Assembly: GCA_015490695.1 (NCBI GenBank) | Contig: WFXK01000026.1 | Coordinates: 1-5,837, forward strand | DNA length: 5,837 bases | Direction of reading: 5' to 3' | From: Bacteroidota bacterium | GTDB taxonomy: Bacteria > Bacteroidota > Bacteroidia > SpSt-205 > S141-50 | Part shown: piece after piece, positions 1-5,802 of the stretch | Numbering within the stretch: the first letter of the stretch is position 1 | How the letters are laid out: the number at the start of each line of letters is the position of its first letter | Position numbers and translations under genes: made by a program | The notes under the pieces: generated by a model | Databases searched by the model: none | Told to the model about the DNA's origin: nothing | Seen by the model: the letters and a program-made list of their open reading frames with translations, nothing else

Positions 1-535
1 TATTCATTTGGTAAGTTCTTAACCAAACAGCAACAATAGAGCCTAAAAAGATGGCAATACCCAAAATCCATGTTAAACGGGTTGTAGGCACTCCTTCACC
101 TTGCTCAAATGCTACAAAAACTAAGTATGCTAAAGGAAGGAGCGTAATAGCGCTGTCCACCATAAAATGGGAAAAACTCTTAAATATCATTGCAACGCCC
201 TGCGTTTGGAGAATAATCCCAATAATTAACAGCAAAAAAAGCCCACCACCCAAAATCCAAATAGTATCCGAAGAACTATCTTTATCAGTAGACACCGAAG
301 ACTTAGGAATAGGACGAAGGTATTTACTGTAGACAAAACCTGTGATTTCTCCTGCTTCTACTTTGAACCAGCCACTGGGTAATTTTTCTAATACTTTTAC
401 CGTATCTCCTTGGTCTAAGGTTATGATGATGTTACGAGCAATTTTAGGTTCTTTACGTAAGTTCAGGCGGGTAGTTGTAACATAATACTCTTGGGCTAAA
501 AGCAAACCCCATAAACCAAACAACACTCGCCACAT
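1..535 (-). CDS. Exported SH3-domain protein with C-terminal membrane segments (3' end beyond window)
   Basis: This gene starts at the ATG at 535 and reads open to the left edge, giving 178 codons without a stop, so its C-terminus is missing. Residues 1-14 form a short signal peptide (MWRVLFGLWGLLLA, probable cut before QEYY). Residues 16-74 look like a bacterial SH3 (SH3b) domain: TTRLNLRKEP opens it, followed by GDTVKVLEKLPSGWFKVE and GFVYSKYLRP. A Ser/Asp-rich linker (79-90) leads to three hydrophobic stretches at about 92-110, 128-145 and 155-172, probably membrane helices. SH3b domains usually bind cell-wall or protein ligands outside the cytoplasm; here the domain would face the periplasm and be tethered by the helices. 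It is the last visible gene of the minus-strand operon, 22 bases after the SUKH gene. The domain call is by pattern; ligand and function are unknown. No clear ribosome binding site is visible before the ATG. Confidence 0.75.
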   Translation of the reverse strand, partial: MWRVLFGLWGLLLAQEYYVTTTRLNLRKEPKIARNIIITLDQGDTVKVLEKLPSGWFKVEAGEITGFVYSKYLRPIPKSSVSTDKDSSSDTIWILGGGLFLLLIIGIILQTQGVAMIFKSFSHFMVDSAITLLPLAYLVFVAFEQGEGVPTTRLTWILGIAIFLGSIVAVWLRTYQMN

Positions 536-557
536 TGCCCAACAAAAATAATGTTTT

Positions 558-1025
558 TTACTGAAATTGTTTTCTATAAAGTTTGCTTAGAAAGTCTTCA
601 AAGTCGTAAGCAATCACGTAAAGAGGGTGGAGTAATTTATCTTTCTTTTTAACAACACCTTGCCGGTCAATGAAATAAACACGTCCACTATCTAAGGAGA
701 TATAAAGGAAGTTATGGAATTTATCAAAGGCGATGGGTAGCAGTCCTGGTGGAGTTTCATCTTTAAATGCAGTGTAATAGCGATAAATATCGTATTTTTT
801 TCGTTTGGGGTCTATGCTGAGGAAGCGCTCAATTTTAAAACTATAGAGGAAATCCCCTGTAGAGCCGAGTACGTCGCAGGTATCGTCTTTGGGGATACCG
901 CCATTGTATTGTAATAAAAACTTTTTATAAGCCTTAGGTAGCGGTGCTCCCAGTTTTTTTTCTAATTGTTCAATGGCTTGTACCGTAATAGGCGCGCCAC
1001 GAACGCGCATCAATCCAGGTCTCAT
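558..1025 (-). CDS. SUKH (SMI1/KNR4) domain protein
   Basis: A 155-residue single-domain protein with the hallmarks of the SMI1/KNR4 (SUKH) fold. The N-terminal helix pair is at about 13-43 (AIEQLEKKLGAPLPKAYKKF, then LLQYNGG), where the LP.AYK.FL..YNGG wording is diagnostic. The central strands are at about 95-120 (LLPIAFDKFHNFLYISLDSG, then RVYFID), and the closing helix is at 137-149 (VIAYDFEDFLSKL). The length fits a stand-alone SUKH protein. In bacteria many members are immunity proteins against polymorphic nuclease or deaminase toxins, and others have unknown housekeeping roles. No toxin gene is next to it here, so an immunity role is not supported by context. Its ATG at 1025 overlaps the phosphatase stop as ATGA, implying coupled translation. 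A second in-frame Met (residue 6, at 1010) is possible, but the overlap favours the first. Family call is firm; function unknown. Confidence 0.82.
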   Translation of the reverse strand: MRPGLMRVRGAPITVQAIEQLEKKLGAPLPKAYKKFLLQYNGGIPKDDTCDVLGSTGDFLYSFKIERFLSIDPKRKKYDIYRYYTAFKDETPPGLLPIAFDKFHNFLYISLDSGRVYFIDRQGVVKKKDKLLHPLYVIAYDFEDFLSKLYRKQFQ

Positions 1026-2662
1026 GATGGAATAATCCGAACTCCCAAAATAATAATATCATCTACTTGCGGATACTTCCCATGCTGTGTCCATTCGTCT
1101 AATACCTCTCCTAATTTTTTTTCTTGTTCCTCTGCAGGCATGGAAGCAATAGCACCTAAAAGTTTTTTAAACTTTTTTGTCATGAATTTTCTTCCTCTTG
1201 GACCGCCGAATTGGTCTTGGAAGCCATCGGAATAGGAGTAGAACATGTCGCCTGGTTGGGGTTCTATGGTATGGAGGGTAAAAGTTCGTTCTTTTTCATC
1301 GGGTAGTGGCGCACCCCCAATCGGCTTTTTATCCGCCTTGATTTCTATAAATTCTCCATTTCTACCTATTACTAATGGATTATAAGCCCCTGCCCAATAA
1401 AGTACCTTCTTTTCATGGTCATACGTCATTAAAGAAATATCCATACCATCTTTGGTCTCTGCACCAGGTTGGTCTTGCTTTAAAGCTTTTTGTACGTAGT
1501 GATGTAAACGAGTTAAGATTTCGTTCGGCATAAAAATCCCTTCTTGCATTACGATTTGTCTTAAAAAGACGGTTCCGATCATGGTCATGAAAGCGCCTGG
1601 CACGCCGTGGCCTGTACAATCTGCTGCGGTCATGCACGTATAACGCCCATTATGATAAAAGAAATAAAAATCTCCCGACACAATATCTCTTGGACGCCAA
1701 AACAAAAAAGCATCGGGAAAAATCTTTTTCAACTCCTCAAAATTAGGAACAATAGCACTTTGAATACGGAAAGCATAAGTAATACTATCCATGATTTCTC
1801 GGTTTTTCTCTTCAATGATAGCATAAGCTTCTTCTAATTTTCTTTTTCCTTCTTCAATGATTCGTTTTTCTCGTTCTACGCGTTCTTTTTCCATTGCGGT
1901 TTTGAGTGCAGCGATTTCTTTTTGTCGTTTTAATTCTTCTTCTCGTTTTCTGTCGGTGATGTCGCGCATGTTTAATAAAATCCCTTTGATAAGCGGATTA
2001 TGGCTTTGATTAGAACCTATGGCTTCAAACCATAGCCATCTTCCATCGTAGTGTTGGAGACGAAAAGAGAAGAAGAAAGTACTTTTTTGACTTAGCGCAT
2101 TCATCATTAAGGCTCTATCGTCAGGATGGACCAATTCCATGATGGAGGTTCCTTCTAAGTCTGCGGGCTCATAACCCAAAATACGCTTTGTAGAGGGGCT
2201 TTGATAAAGGATTTTGCCGTGTTTATCTAAGATAGAGATAATGTCTTGGGCGTTTTGGATTAAAGCTTTGTAGCGTCCGATGGTTTGTTCTGTGCGTTTT
2301 GCGGTTTCTTTTTCTACATAGCGGGCGTATTGTCCAAAAGCACGAGAAAACCGCCAAGCGCTTAGGATGATAACAATTAAAAGTAAAATAGCGATAGCGA
2401 GGTTAGTGATGGTATAGGGTAGATGTAGTTGCAGCTGTTGTAAATAAGGTAAAGCGATTAAATAGGCTGCTGAAACTCCTCCACCACTAAGTAGTAAAAT
2501 CACCACATTGCGAACTTGTTGTCGGTATTTGTTTACTTTTCTTTTTTCGCGTTCGTCTTTTGAATAACGTAGTCGGCGTTGTGCAGCTGCTTTTTTCTCT
2601 AACAGCCGCTTTCTTGTGTCCCTACGTTTTTTCAAACTACGTTTTGTTTTTGTTCGTACCAT
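1022..2662 (-). CDS. Membrane-anchored PAS domain SpoIIE/PP2C-type protein serine phosphatase
   Basis: A 546-residue signalling phosphatase. Residues 1-50 are a strongly basic tail (KTKRSLKKRRDTRKRLLEKK). Two membrane helices follow at about 52-72 and 85-104, with only a short loop between them, so there is no extracytoplasmic sensor domain. A cytoplasmic PAS domain lies at about 130-240 (DIISILDKHGKILYQSPS, GYEPADLEG, HPDDR, then NMRDITDRKREEE), and a coiled coil at about 236-293. The SpoIIE phosphatase domain spans about 315-543, with putative metal-binding acidic residues in DIVSGDF (D331), AADCTGHGVPG (D348), SYSDGFQDQ (D479) and QVDD (D534, D535). Such enzymes usually dephosphorylate STAS-type anti-anti-sigma proteins in partner switching; no STAS or anti-sigma gene is visible here. 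The SITYAFRIQSAIVP linker before the domain is typical of Bacteroidota members. The gene lies 8 bases after mazG and overlaps the SUKH gene by 4. All catalytic motifs look intact. What the PAS domain senses is unknown. Confidence 0.92.
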   Translation of the reverse strand: MVRTKTKRSLKKRRDTRKRLLEKKAAAQRRLRYSKDEREKRKVNKYRQQVRNVVILLLSGGGVSAAYLIALPYLQQLQLHLPYTITNLAIAILLLIVIILSAWRFSRAFGQYARYVEKETAKRTEQTIGRYKALIQNAQDIISILDKHGKILYQSPSTKRILGYEPADLEGTSIMELVHPDDRALMMNALSQKSTFFFSFRLQHYDGRWLWFEAIGSNQSHNPLIKGILLNMRDITDRKREEELKRQKEIAALKTAMEKERVEREKRIIEEGKRKLEEAYAIIEEKNREIMDSITYAFRIQSAIVPNFEELKKIFPDAFLFWRPRDIVSGDFYFFYHNGRYTCMTAADCTGHGVPGAFMTMIGTVFLRQIVMQEGIFMPNEILTRLHHYVQKALKQDQPGAETKDGMDISLMTYDHEKKVLYWAGAYNPLVIGRNGEFIEIKADKKPIGGAPLPDEKERTFTLHTIEPQPGDMFYSYSDGFQDQFGGPRGRKFMTKKFKKLLGAIASMPAEEQEKKLGEVLDEWTQHGKYPQVDDIIILGVRIIPS

Positions 2663-2670
2663 CGTATAGA

Positions 2671-3417
2671 TTATTTACTTGCTTGCCACAGGGTTTCTAA
2701 TGCTTCTAAGGAGAGCTCAGACAAGGTTTTTCCTTGCTCCCAAGCTGCTTTTTCCATTGCTTGAAAGCGTTTTATGAATTTTTGGTTAGTGCGTTCCAAA
2801 GCTTGCGAAGCGTCTATACCTAAATGTCTTGCGTAGTTCACGATAGCAAAAAGTAAATCACCTAATTCCTCCTCTTTTTGTTGTGGGGTCTTTGCCGCCT
2901 GTAACTCCTTTAATTCTTCTAAGATTTTATCAAAAACCTCATCGGCATGACTCCAGTCAAAACCCACGTTTGCCGCTTTTTCCTGGATTCTATGCGCTTT
3001 CAACAGAGGAGGCAAATGCTTAGGAACGCCTTGTAAAATGCTTCCTTTACGCTCTTTCTGCTTCAATCGCTCCCAGTTCGCAATAACCGCTTCACTATCG
3101 TTTAGTTGTAAATCACCATAAACATGAGGATGCCGAGCAATGAGTTTTTCTCTTATGAAAGTCAAAACCGCCGTTAAATCAAATTGTTGTTGCTCTTGTG
3201 CAATGCGAGCGTAAAAAATTAAATGTAGAAATAAATCGCCTAATTCTTCTTTAATCCCTTGCCAATCTTTTTTATCTATGGCTTCCGCTAATTCGTAAAC
3301 CTCTTCTATGGTCAAAGGACGTAAAGAGTCTAAGGTCTGTTTTCTATCCCAAGGACATTTTTCTCGTAGTTCGTGAACGACTTTAACAAGCGCCTCAAAT
3401 GCTTCTAAGTAGCTCAT
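2671..3417 (-). CDS. mazG: Nucleoside triphosphate pyrophosphohydrolase MazG
   Basis: A 248-residue protein matching full-length two-domain MazG. It hydrolyses (d)NTPs to monophosphate plus pyrophosphate in the cytoplasm; known MazG enzymes clear aberrant nucleotides, and in E. coli MazG is linked to lowering ppGpp. The N-terminal repeat has CPWDRKQT at 21-28, then EEVYE (38-42) and EELGD (57-61), whose acidic residues would bind magnesium, and HPHVYGD at 96-102. The C-terminal repeat has KAANVGFDW (147-155), EELKE (167-171) and EEELGDLLFAIVNYARHLGI (182-201), also with intact acidic residues. Length and both motif sets are as expected for the family. The start at 3417 overlaps the upstream gene's stop as ATGA, so translation is probably coupled. 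Chromosomal mazG is often beside mazEF, but no toxin-antitoxin genes are seen here. The identification is confident; the link to the phosphatase downstream is inference. Confidence 0.95.
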   Translation of the reverse strand: MSYLEAFEALVKVVHELREKCPWDRKQTLDSLRPLTIEEVYELAEAIDKKDWQGIKEELGDLFLHLIFYARIAQEQQQFDLTAVLTFIREKLIARHPHVYGDLQLNDSEAVIANWERLKQKERKGSILQGVPKHLPPLLKAHRIQEKAANVGFDWSHADEVFDKILEELKELQAAKTPQQKEEELGDLLFAIVNYARHLGIDASQALERTNQKFIKRFQAMEKAAWEQGKTLSELSLEALETLWQASK

Positions 3418-4484
3418 GCCGACTGAAATCGTTTTTCTAAGAAATTTAAAAATTCATCTACCACAGGATTGTTAGGGTCAGGCTGGGTTTTAGAAAAGAC
3501 TTCTTCTCTTAAATATTGCAATGCTTCTTTATAAGAATTCAATGTGTTGATGTGGTCTAAAGCCTGTTGGAACAAAACATTATCGCCTTTAAATAGGTGC
3601 TTGATGTATTCCATTTGCTTATGTAGCGGGATGCTTTCTACACTGATAAGTTTTTCATGCAACGTTGGTCCTTGTTGGAACTTGTCTGCAAGGCGAGGTA
3701 CAGGTGTGTAATCTATAGCAGAAAGTAAAGGATTTCGTTTTTGTGCTTCTTTTTGTTGCTGCTTTAAAGCAATATTTTCCCCAATAAGGTTTTCTAAAAT
3801 CCGTTGACTCGTTATCGTAGCATCTTGAATCGGAGTTTCTACTTCTTCTGATGCATAATCCTCTAATGACTTCCCTGTTAACGACTTAAATAACTTTTCT
3901 CTATAGTCTTTAATAGGTTCTCCCGTTTTTTGTTCGTAAAGACTTAAGATTTTTTGTGCTTTTTCTATAAAAACGTCCTTAGTAATCGTACTCATTTGTT
4001 TTTTCTCTACATACGCCACCATACTTTGCACTACAAAGCCGAAATCACTAAAATAGGGAGCATAGCGACTAAATATCCCTGTTTTTATCGTTGTGTTTTT
4101 TCCAAAAAAGAAGTTGGTTAGGCTTTCTACAGGGGTGTTAATGAGTTGGAGATTATTAAAGATAGCTCTTTCTAACATGGGTAGAAACACTTGTGAAGGA
4201 ATACGAATGTGTTTTGAAAGTGCACTTTTAAATTGTTGCAGGGCTTCTTGGACTTCTGGATGTTCAAAATTAAAGTAGGTATTGCTCAGTTTCCGAATCA
4301 TTTGATTCCAGTCGTAGTAGACTTGGAAGAGGAGAAAGAGGTTTATTTGTTGGTGAGGAGCGAAGTTTAACAAGGCTTCACCTTCTATGGTTTCGCTGTT
4401 GTGTTGTTTTATAAAGTTTTGCCATAGTTGTTCTTGTAGTTCCTTGGTCAGTTGCGTAAGGGTGTTATGGTTGAGTTGAAGCAT
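3414..4484 (-). CDS. Conserved-looking hypothetical helical protein
   Basis: I do not recognise a named function. From the ATG at 4484 the protein has 356 residues and begins MLQLNHNTLTQLTKELQEQL. It is mostly predicted helix, has no signal peptide or clear membrane segment, and should be cytoplasmic. A Gln/Lys-rich helix (LKQQQKEAQKR, about 240-250) and a Pro-containing linker lead to a C-terminal helical unit at about 295-339 (IPLHKQMEYIKHLFKGDN, then FQQALDHINTLNSYKEALQY). The pattern resembles a C-terminal domain I associate with uncharacterised Bacteroidota proteins (I...R..F...LF.GD...F...I..I....S..EA...L). The same frame also has an ATG at 4568, giving 384 residues, but that would overlap arsR by 59 bases. 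The internal start leaves a 25-base gap and fits operon spacing, so I prefer it. The stop overlaps the mazG start as ATGA. The CDS is well supported; function is unknown. Confidence 0.8.
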   Translation of the reverse strand: MLQLNHNTLTQLTKELQEQLWQNFIKQHNSETIEGEALLNFAPHQQINLFLLFQVYYDWNQMIRKLSNTYFNFEHPEVQEALQQFKSALSKHIRIPSQVFLPMLERAIFNNLQLINTPVESLTNFFFGKNTTIKTGIFSRYAPYFSDFGFVVQSMVAYVEKKQMSTITKDVFIEKAQKILSLYEQKTGEPIKDYREKLFKSLTGKSLEDYASEEVETPIQDATITSQRILENLIGENIALKQQQKEAQKRNPLLSAIDYTPVPRLADKFQQGPTLHEKLISVESIPLHKQMEYIKHLFKGDNVLFQQALDHINTLNSYKEALQYLREEVFSKTQPDPNNPVVDEFLNFLEKRFQSA

Positions 4485-4509
4485 AGCGGTTGCAATTATA
4501 CGAAGAATT

Positions 4510-4860
4510 TTAAACAGTTTCCATTTGTGAAGTAAACAAATATTGTGCCCATTGTTTTCCTTTGTCACTTAGTTGGTAGAAGATGGTTTTTCCTTGTCGC
4601 CATGAGACGACCCAGTTGTCTTCTTTTAGTTTTTTCAAATGTTGACTGGTTGCAGAGAAGCTAAGTTGGGTTAATTGACTTAATTCGCAGACGCATAAAG
4701 CAGACTCTTTCCAAAGTAGCCAAAGGATTTTTAATCGTTGTGTGTTAGCAATCATTTGGAGGTGTTGTGCTAAGGCGTTTAAGTAATGAGCGTCTTTTTG
4801 AAGGGTTTCTGCTAAGTTTTTCAGGGTTTGGTTGCTTCTTTGGGGAGGAAGGCACTGCAT
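4510..4860 (-). CDS. ArsR/SmtB-family transcriptional repressor with CVC metal-site motif
   Basis: A 116-residue winged-helix regulator. It has the ArsR/SmtB layout: an N-terminal helix (about 10-35), then IANTQRLKILWLLWKESALC (37-56), the recognition helix region LSFSATSQHLKKLKED (66-81) and the wing VVSWRQGKTIFYQLSDKG (84-101). C56-V57-C58 in ALCVCELSQ matches the CVC motif of As(III)/Cd(II)-sensing members (ELCVCDL), which loses DNA binding on metal capture. The third cysteine of the E. coli arsenic site is a serine here (S61). C3 could be an extra ligand, as in CadC-like proteins, but this is speculative. It is the first gene of the minus-strand operon and divergent from the 4910-5341 gene, so it may control itself, the operon and possibly the divergent gene. 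No ars efflux or reductase gene is present, so an arsenic-resistance label is not justified. The family is clear; the inducer is unknown. Confidence 0.9.
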   Translation of the reverse strand: MQCLPPQRSNQTLKNLAETLQKDAHYLNALAQHLQMIANTQRLKILWLLWKESALCVCELSQLTQLSFSATSQHLKKLKEDNWVVSWRQGKTIFYQLSDKGKQWAQYLFTSQMETV

Positions 4861-4909
4861 AGAAAAACGAAGTTAAACCTTTTTTTGGATTTTTCGGTCT
4901 TTATGGTTG
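4861..4909. promoter_or_regulatory. Divergent intergenic region, likely promoters and repressor operator
   Basis: Only 49 bases separate the arsR start (4860, minus) from the start of the exported-protein gene (4910, plus), so any promoter for either gene must lie here or reach into the neighbouring coding sequence. The stretch is very AT-rich, with a run of seven T flanked by CC and GG. AAACC/GGATTT (about 4875-4893) and GAAAAA/TTTTTC (4862-4867 and 4890-4895) are imperfect inverted repeats that could serve an ArsR-type dimer, but they are too weak to call an operator. On the minus strand, TAACTTCG (4867-4874) is one mismatch from the Bacteroidota -7 box TAnnTTTG, with no matching -33 box found. 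Role is inferred from position. Confidence 0.4.
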
Positions 4910-5341
4910 ATGGTACGTTGGCTTGTTTGCTTAGGGGTTACTGGGGTTTTATTAGCGCAGCCTGCGTTACATTTACGGGCTCGCAGGGTGTTAAAGCGCA
5001 CTGCAATAGTCTTACATAAAGCGCACCACATCGTTAAAGAAGGGCAAAAAGGCAAGCGGCTCTTTGCTCGAGCGGTTGCACATCAACGTCATGCCGTTCG
5101 TTTGTTCCGTAGAGGTAGGTATCTGCGCGCTATAGACCACTCCTTTTATGCTCGTCGTCTTGCTGTAAGAGCCATCCGCATGAACCAGCAGGCACCACCG
5201 CCTGAAGGAACTATCCTTCCAGAGGAACGCCCACCGAAATATCAACCTCCCCCAGAAGCAACCTTAGAAAAAGAAATCAGCGCTATTCCTAATGAAAAGG
5301 AAGTCATTGAAGCCCCACCGACGGGTATAGATGTGGAATAG
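4910..5341 (+). CDS. Small exported basic protein with acidic proline-rich tail, function unknown
   Basis: A 143-residue protein of unknown function, divergent from arsR. The start is the ATG at 4910; a TTG directly before it is in frame but unneeded. Residues 1-17 are a signal peptide (MVRWLVCLGVTGVLLAQ). The mature N-terminal half (about 20-92) is rich in Arg, Lys and His and almost all helix: HLRARRVLKRTAIVLHKAHH, then FARAVAHQRHAVRLFRRGRY and LRAIDHSFYARRLAVRAIRM. The AHQ..A..L...G.Y..AI.HS..AR.LA wording forms a helical hairpin reminiscent of uncharacterised exported Bacteroidota proteins. The tail from about 94 is rich in Pro and Glu (PPPEG, ERPPKYQPPPE), a charge contrast with the basic core. 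It is probably periplasmic or surface-exposed. The positively charged helices could bind nucleic acid, acidic polymers or metal through His, but nothing confirms this. The signal peptide and sustained coding pattern support a real gene. Confidence 0.72.
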   Translation: MVRWLVCLGVTGVLLAQPALHLRARRVLKRTAIVLHKAHHIVKEGQKGKRLFARAVAHQRHAVRLFRRGRYLRAIDHSFYARRLAVRAIRMNQQAPPPEGTILPEERPPKYQPPPEATLEKEISAIPNEKEVIEAPPTGIDVE

Positions 5342-5363
5342 TGGTATAAAATTTGCTTAATTA

Positions 5364-5393
5364 GCAAAAGGGGCAAGTGTTGGCTTTTGCCCC
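5364..5393. terminator. GC-rich hairpin, possible terminator
   Basis: GGGGCAA (5370-5376) pairs with TTGCCCC (5387-5393) across a 10-base loop. An overlapping alternative, GCAAAAG (5364-5370) with CTTTTGC (5384-5390), cannot form at the same time. It lies 22 bases after the stop of the plus-strand exported-protein gene, where a terminator is expected, but no T tract follows on the plus strand. Read on the minus strand, the stem is followed by TTTT, so it would better stop transcription coming from the right. Termination is inferred from structure and position only. Confidence 0.5.
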
Positions 5394-5410
5394 AGGGAAG
5401 AGTGTTGGCA

Positions 5411-5802
5411 TGGTAAAAAAGGAAAAGCGTTGTTAAAACAGCGAGACCCGTCTTGGGATTTTTCTACGGAAAACACAAAACAACATGTTCATGGGCTGCA
5501 TAATTACCCTGCAATGATGATTCCACAAGTGGCAGGACGTATTTTGGATGAATGGGGTAAAAAGTCTCCTTGCTTTTTATCCTTTTTTGCGGTATAGGGA
5601 CTTCCTTGAAGATTTTCCGAGGTTTCTAACAGAAAGGTCCCTGAAAAAGTCGTGTTGAGGTTCCTTGTTAATACTTGGGATTTAATTAGCTACGCACGAT
5701 TTCAGCGTGCTAAAATGCTTGTATTATAGGTGTTGCTATGTTATAGCCGATTGGAAAGAACAAAATTTTTATCAAACTGACGCAATTAAAAAATTCTTAT
5801 AG
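5411..5802 (+). pseudogene. Decayed DNA methyltransferase gene (frameshifted fragments)
   Basis: Plus-strand remains of a DNA methyltransferase. The frame open from 5361 to the TAG at 5595-5597 encodes LLKQRDPSWDFSTENTKQ, then HVHGLHNYPAMMIPQVAGRI and LDEWGKKS. The WDF...NT....HG.H.YPAMMIPQ wording is what I recognise just before the SAM-binding motif in a family of site-specific DNA methyltransferases, which continue LxDPFCGTGTSLVE. Here the DPF region is disrupted after 5579, and FCGIGTSLK follows in another frame (5585-5611) before a stop. Comparing with the expected wording, loss of two bases plus a gain of one T at 5583-5588 would explain the shift. ATG at 5411 (MVKKEKR, stop after eight codons) may be the ancestral start, again off frame. 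Later fragments at 5610-5729 (WDLISYARFQRAKML) and 5731-5802 (VIADWKEQNFYQTDAIKKFL) lie in yet other frames; their link to the same gene is tentative. The 3' limit is uncertain. The gene is nonfunctional as read, unless the window carries sequencing errors. Confidence 0.65.

Noticed and set aside
51..332. 93-codon plus-strand open frame
   Set aside because: Antisense to the SH3-domain gene, which has a signal peptide, recognisable domain and membrane helices; the plus-strand translation has no coherent features.
966..1235. 89-codon plus-strand open frame over the phosphatase/SUKH junction
   Set aside because: Lies antisense to two well-supported genes, including the conserved phosphatase C-terminus; translation looks like a shadow frame.
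4485..4568. 28-residue N-terminal extension of the hypothetical protein
   Set aside because: It would lie within the 3' end of arsR, and an ATG at 4484 gives normal operon spacing.
4828..5055. Open frames on both strands across the arsR divergent region (4828-5019 plus, 4873-5055 minus)
   Set aside because: They overlap the arsR start and the exported-protein gene in other frames and show no domain or signal features.
5012..5245. 77-codon minus-strand open frame
   Set aside because: Antisense to the exported basic protein, whose signal peptide and repeated helical pattern are much better coding evidence.
5596..5642. AGGGAC ... GTCCCT inverted repeat inside the methyltransferase relic
   Set aside because: Only 6 bases with about 35 bases between arms; expected by chance and no transposase sequence is present.
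5694..5710. GCACG/CGTGC small hairpin
   Set aside because: Five base pairs with a 7-base loop and no T tract; too weak to call a terminator or element.
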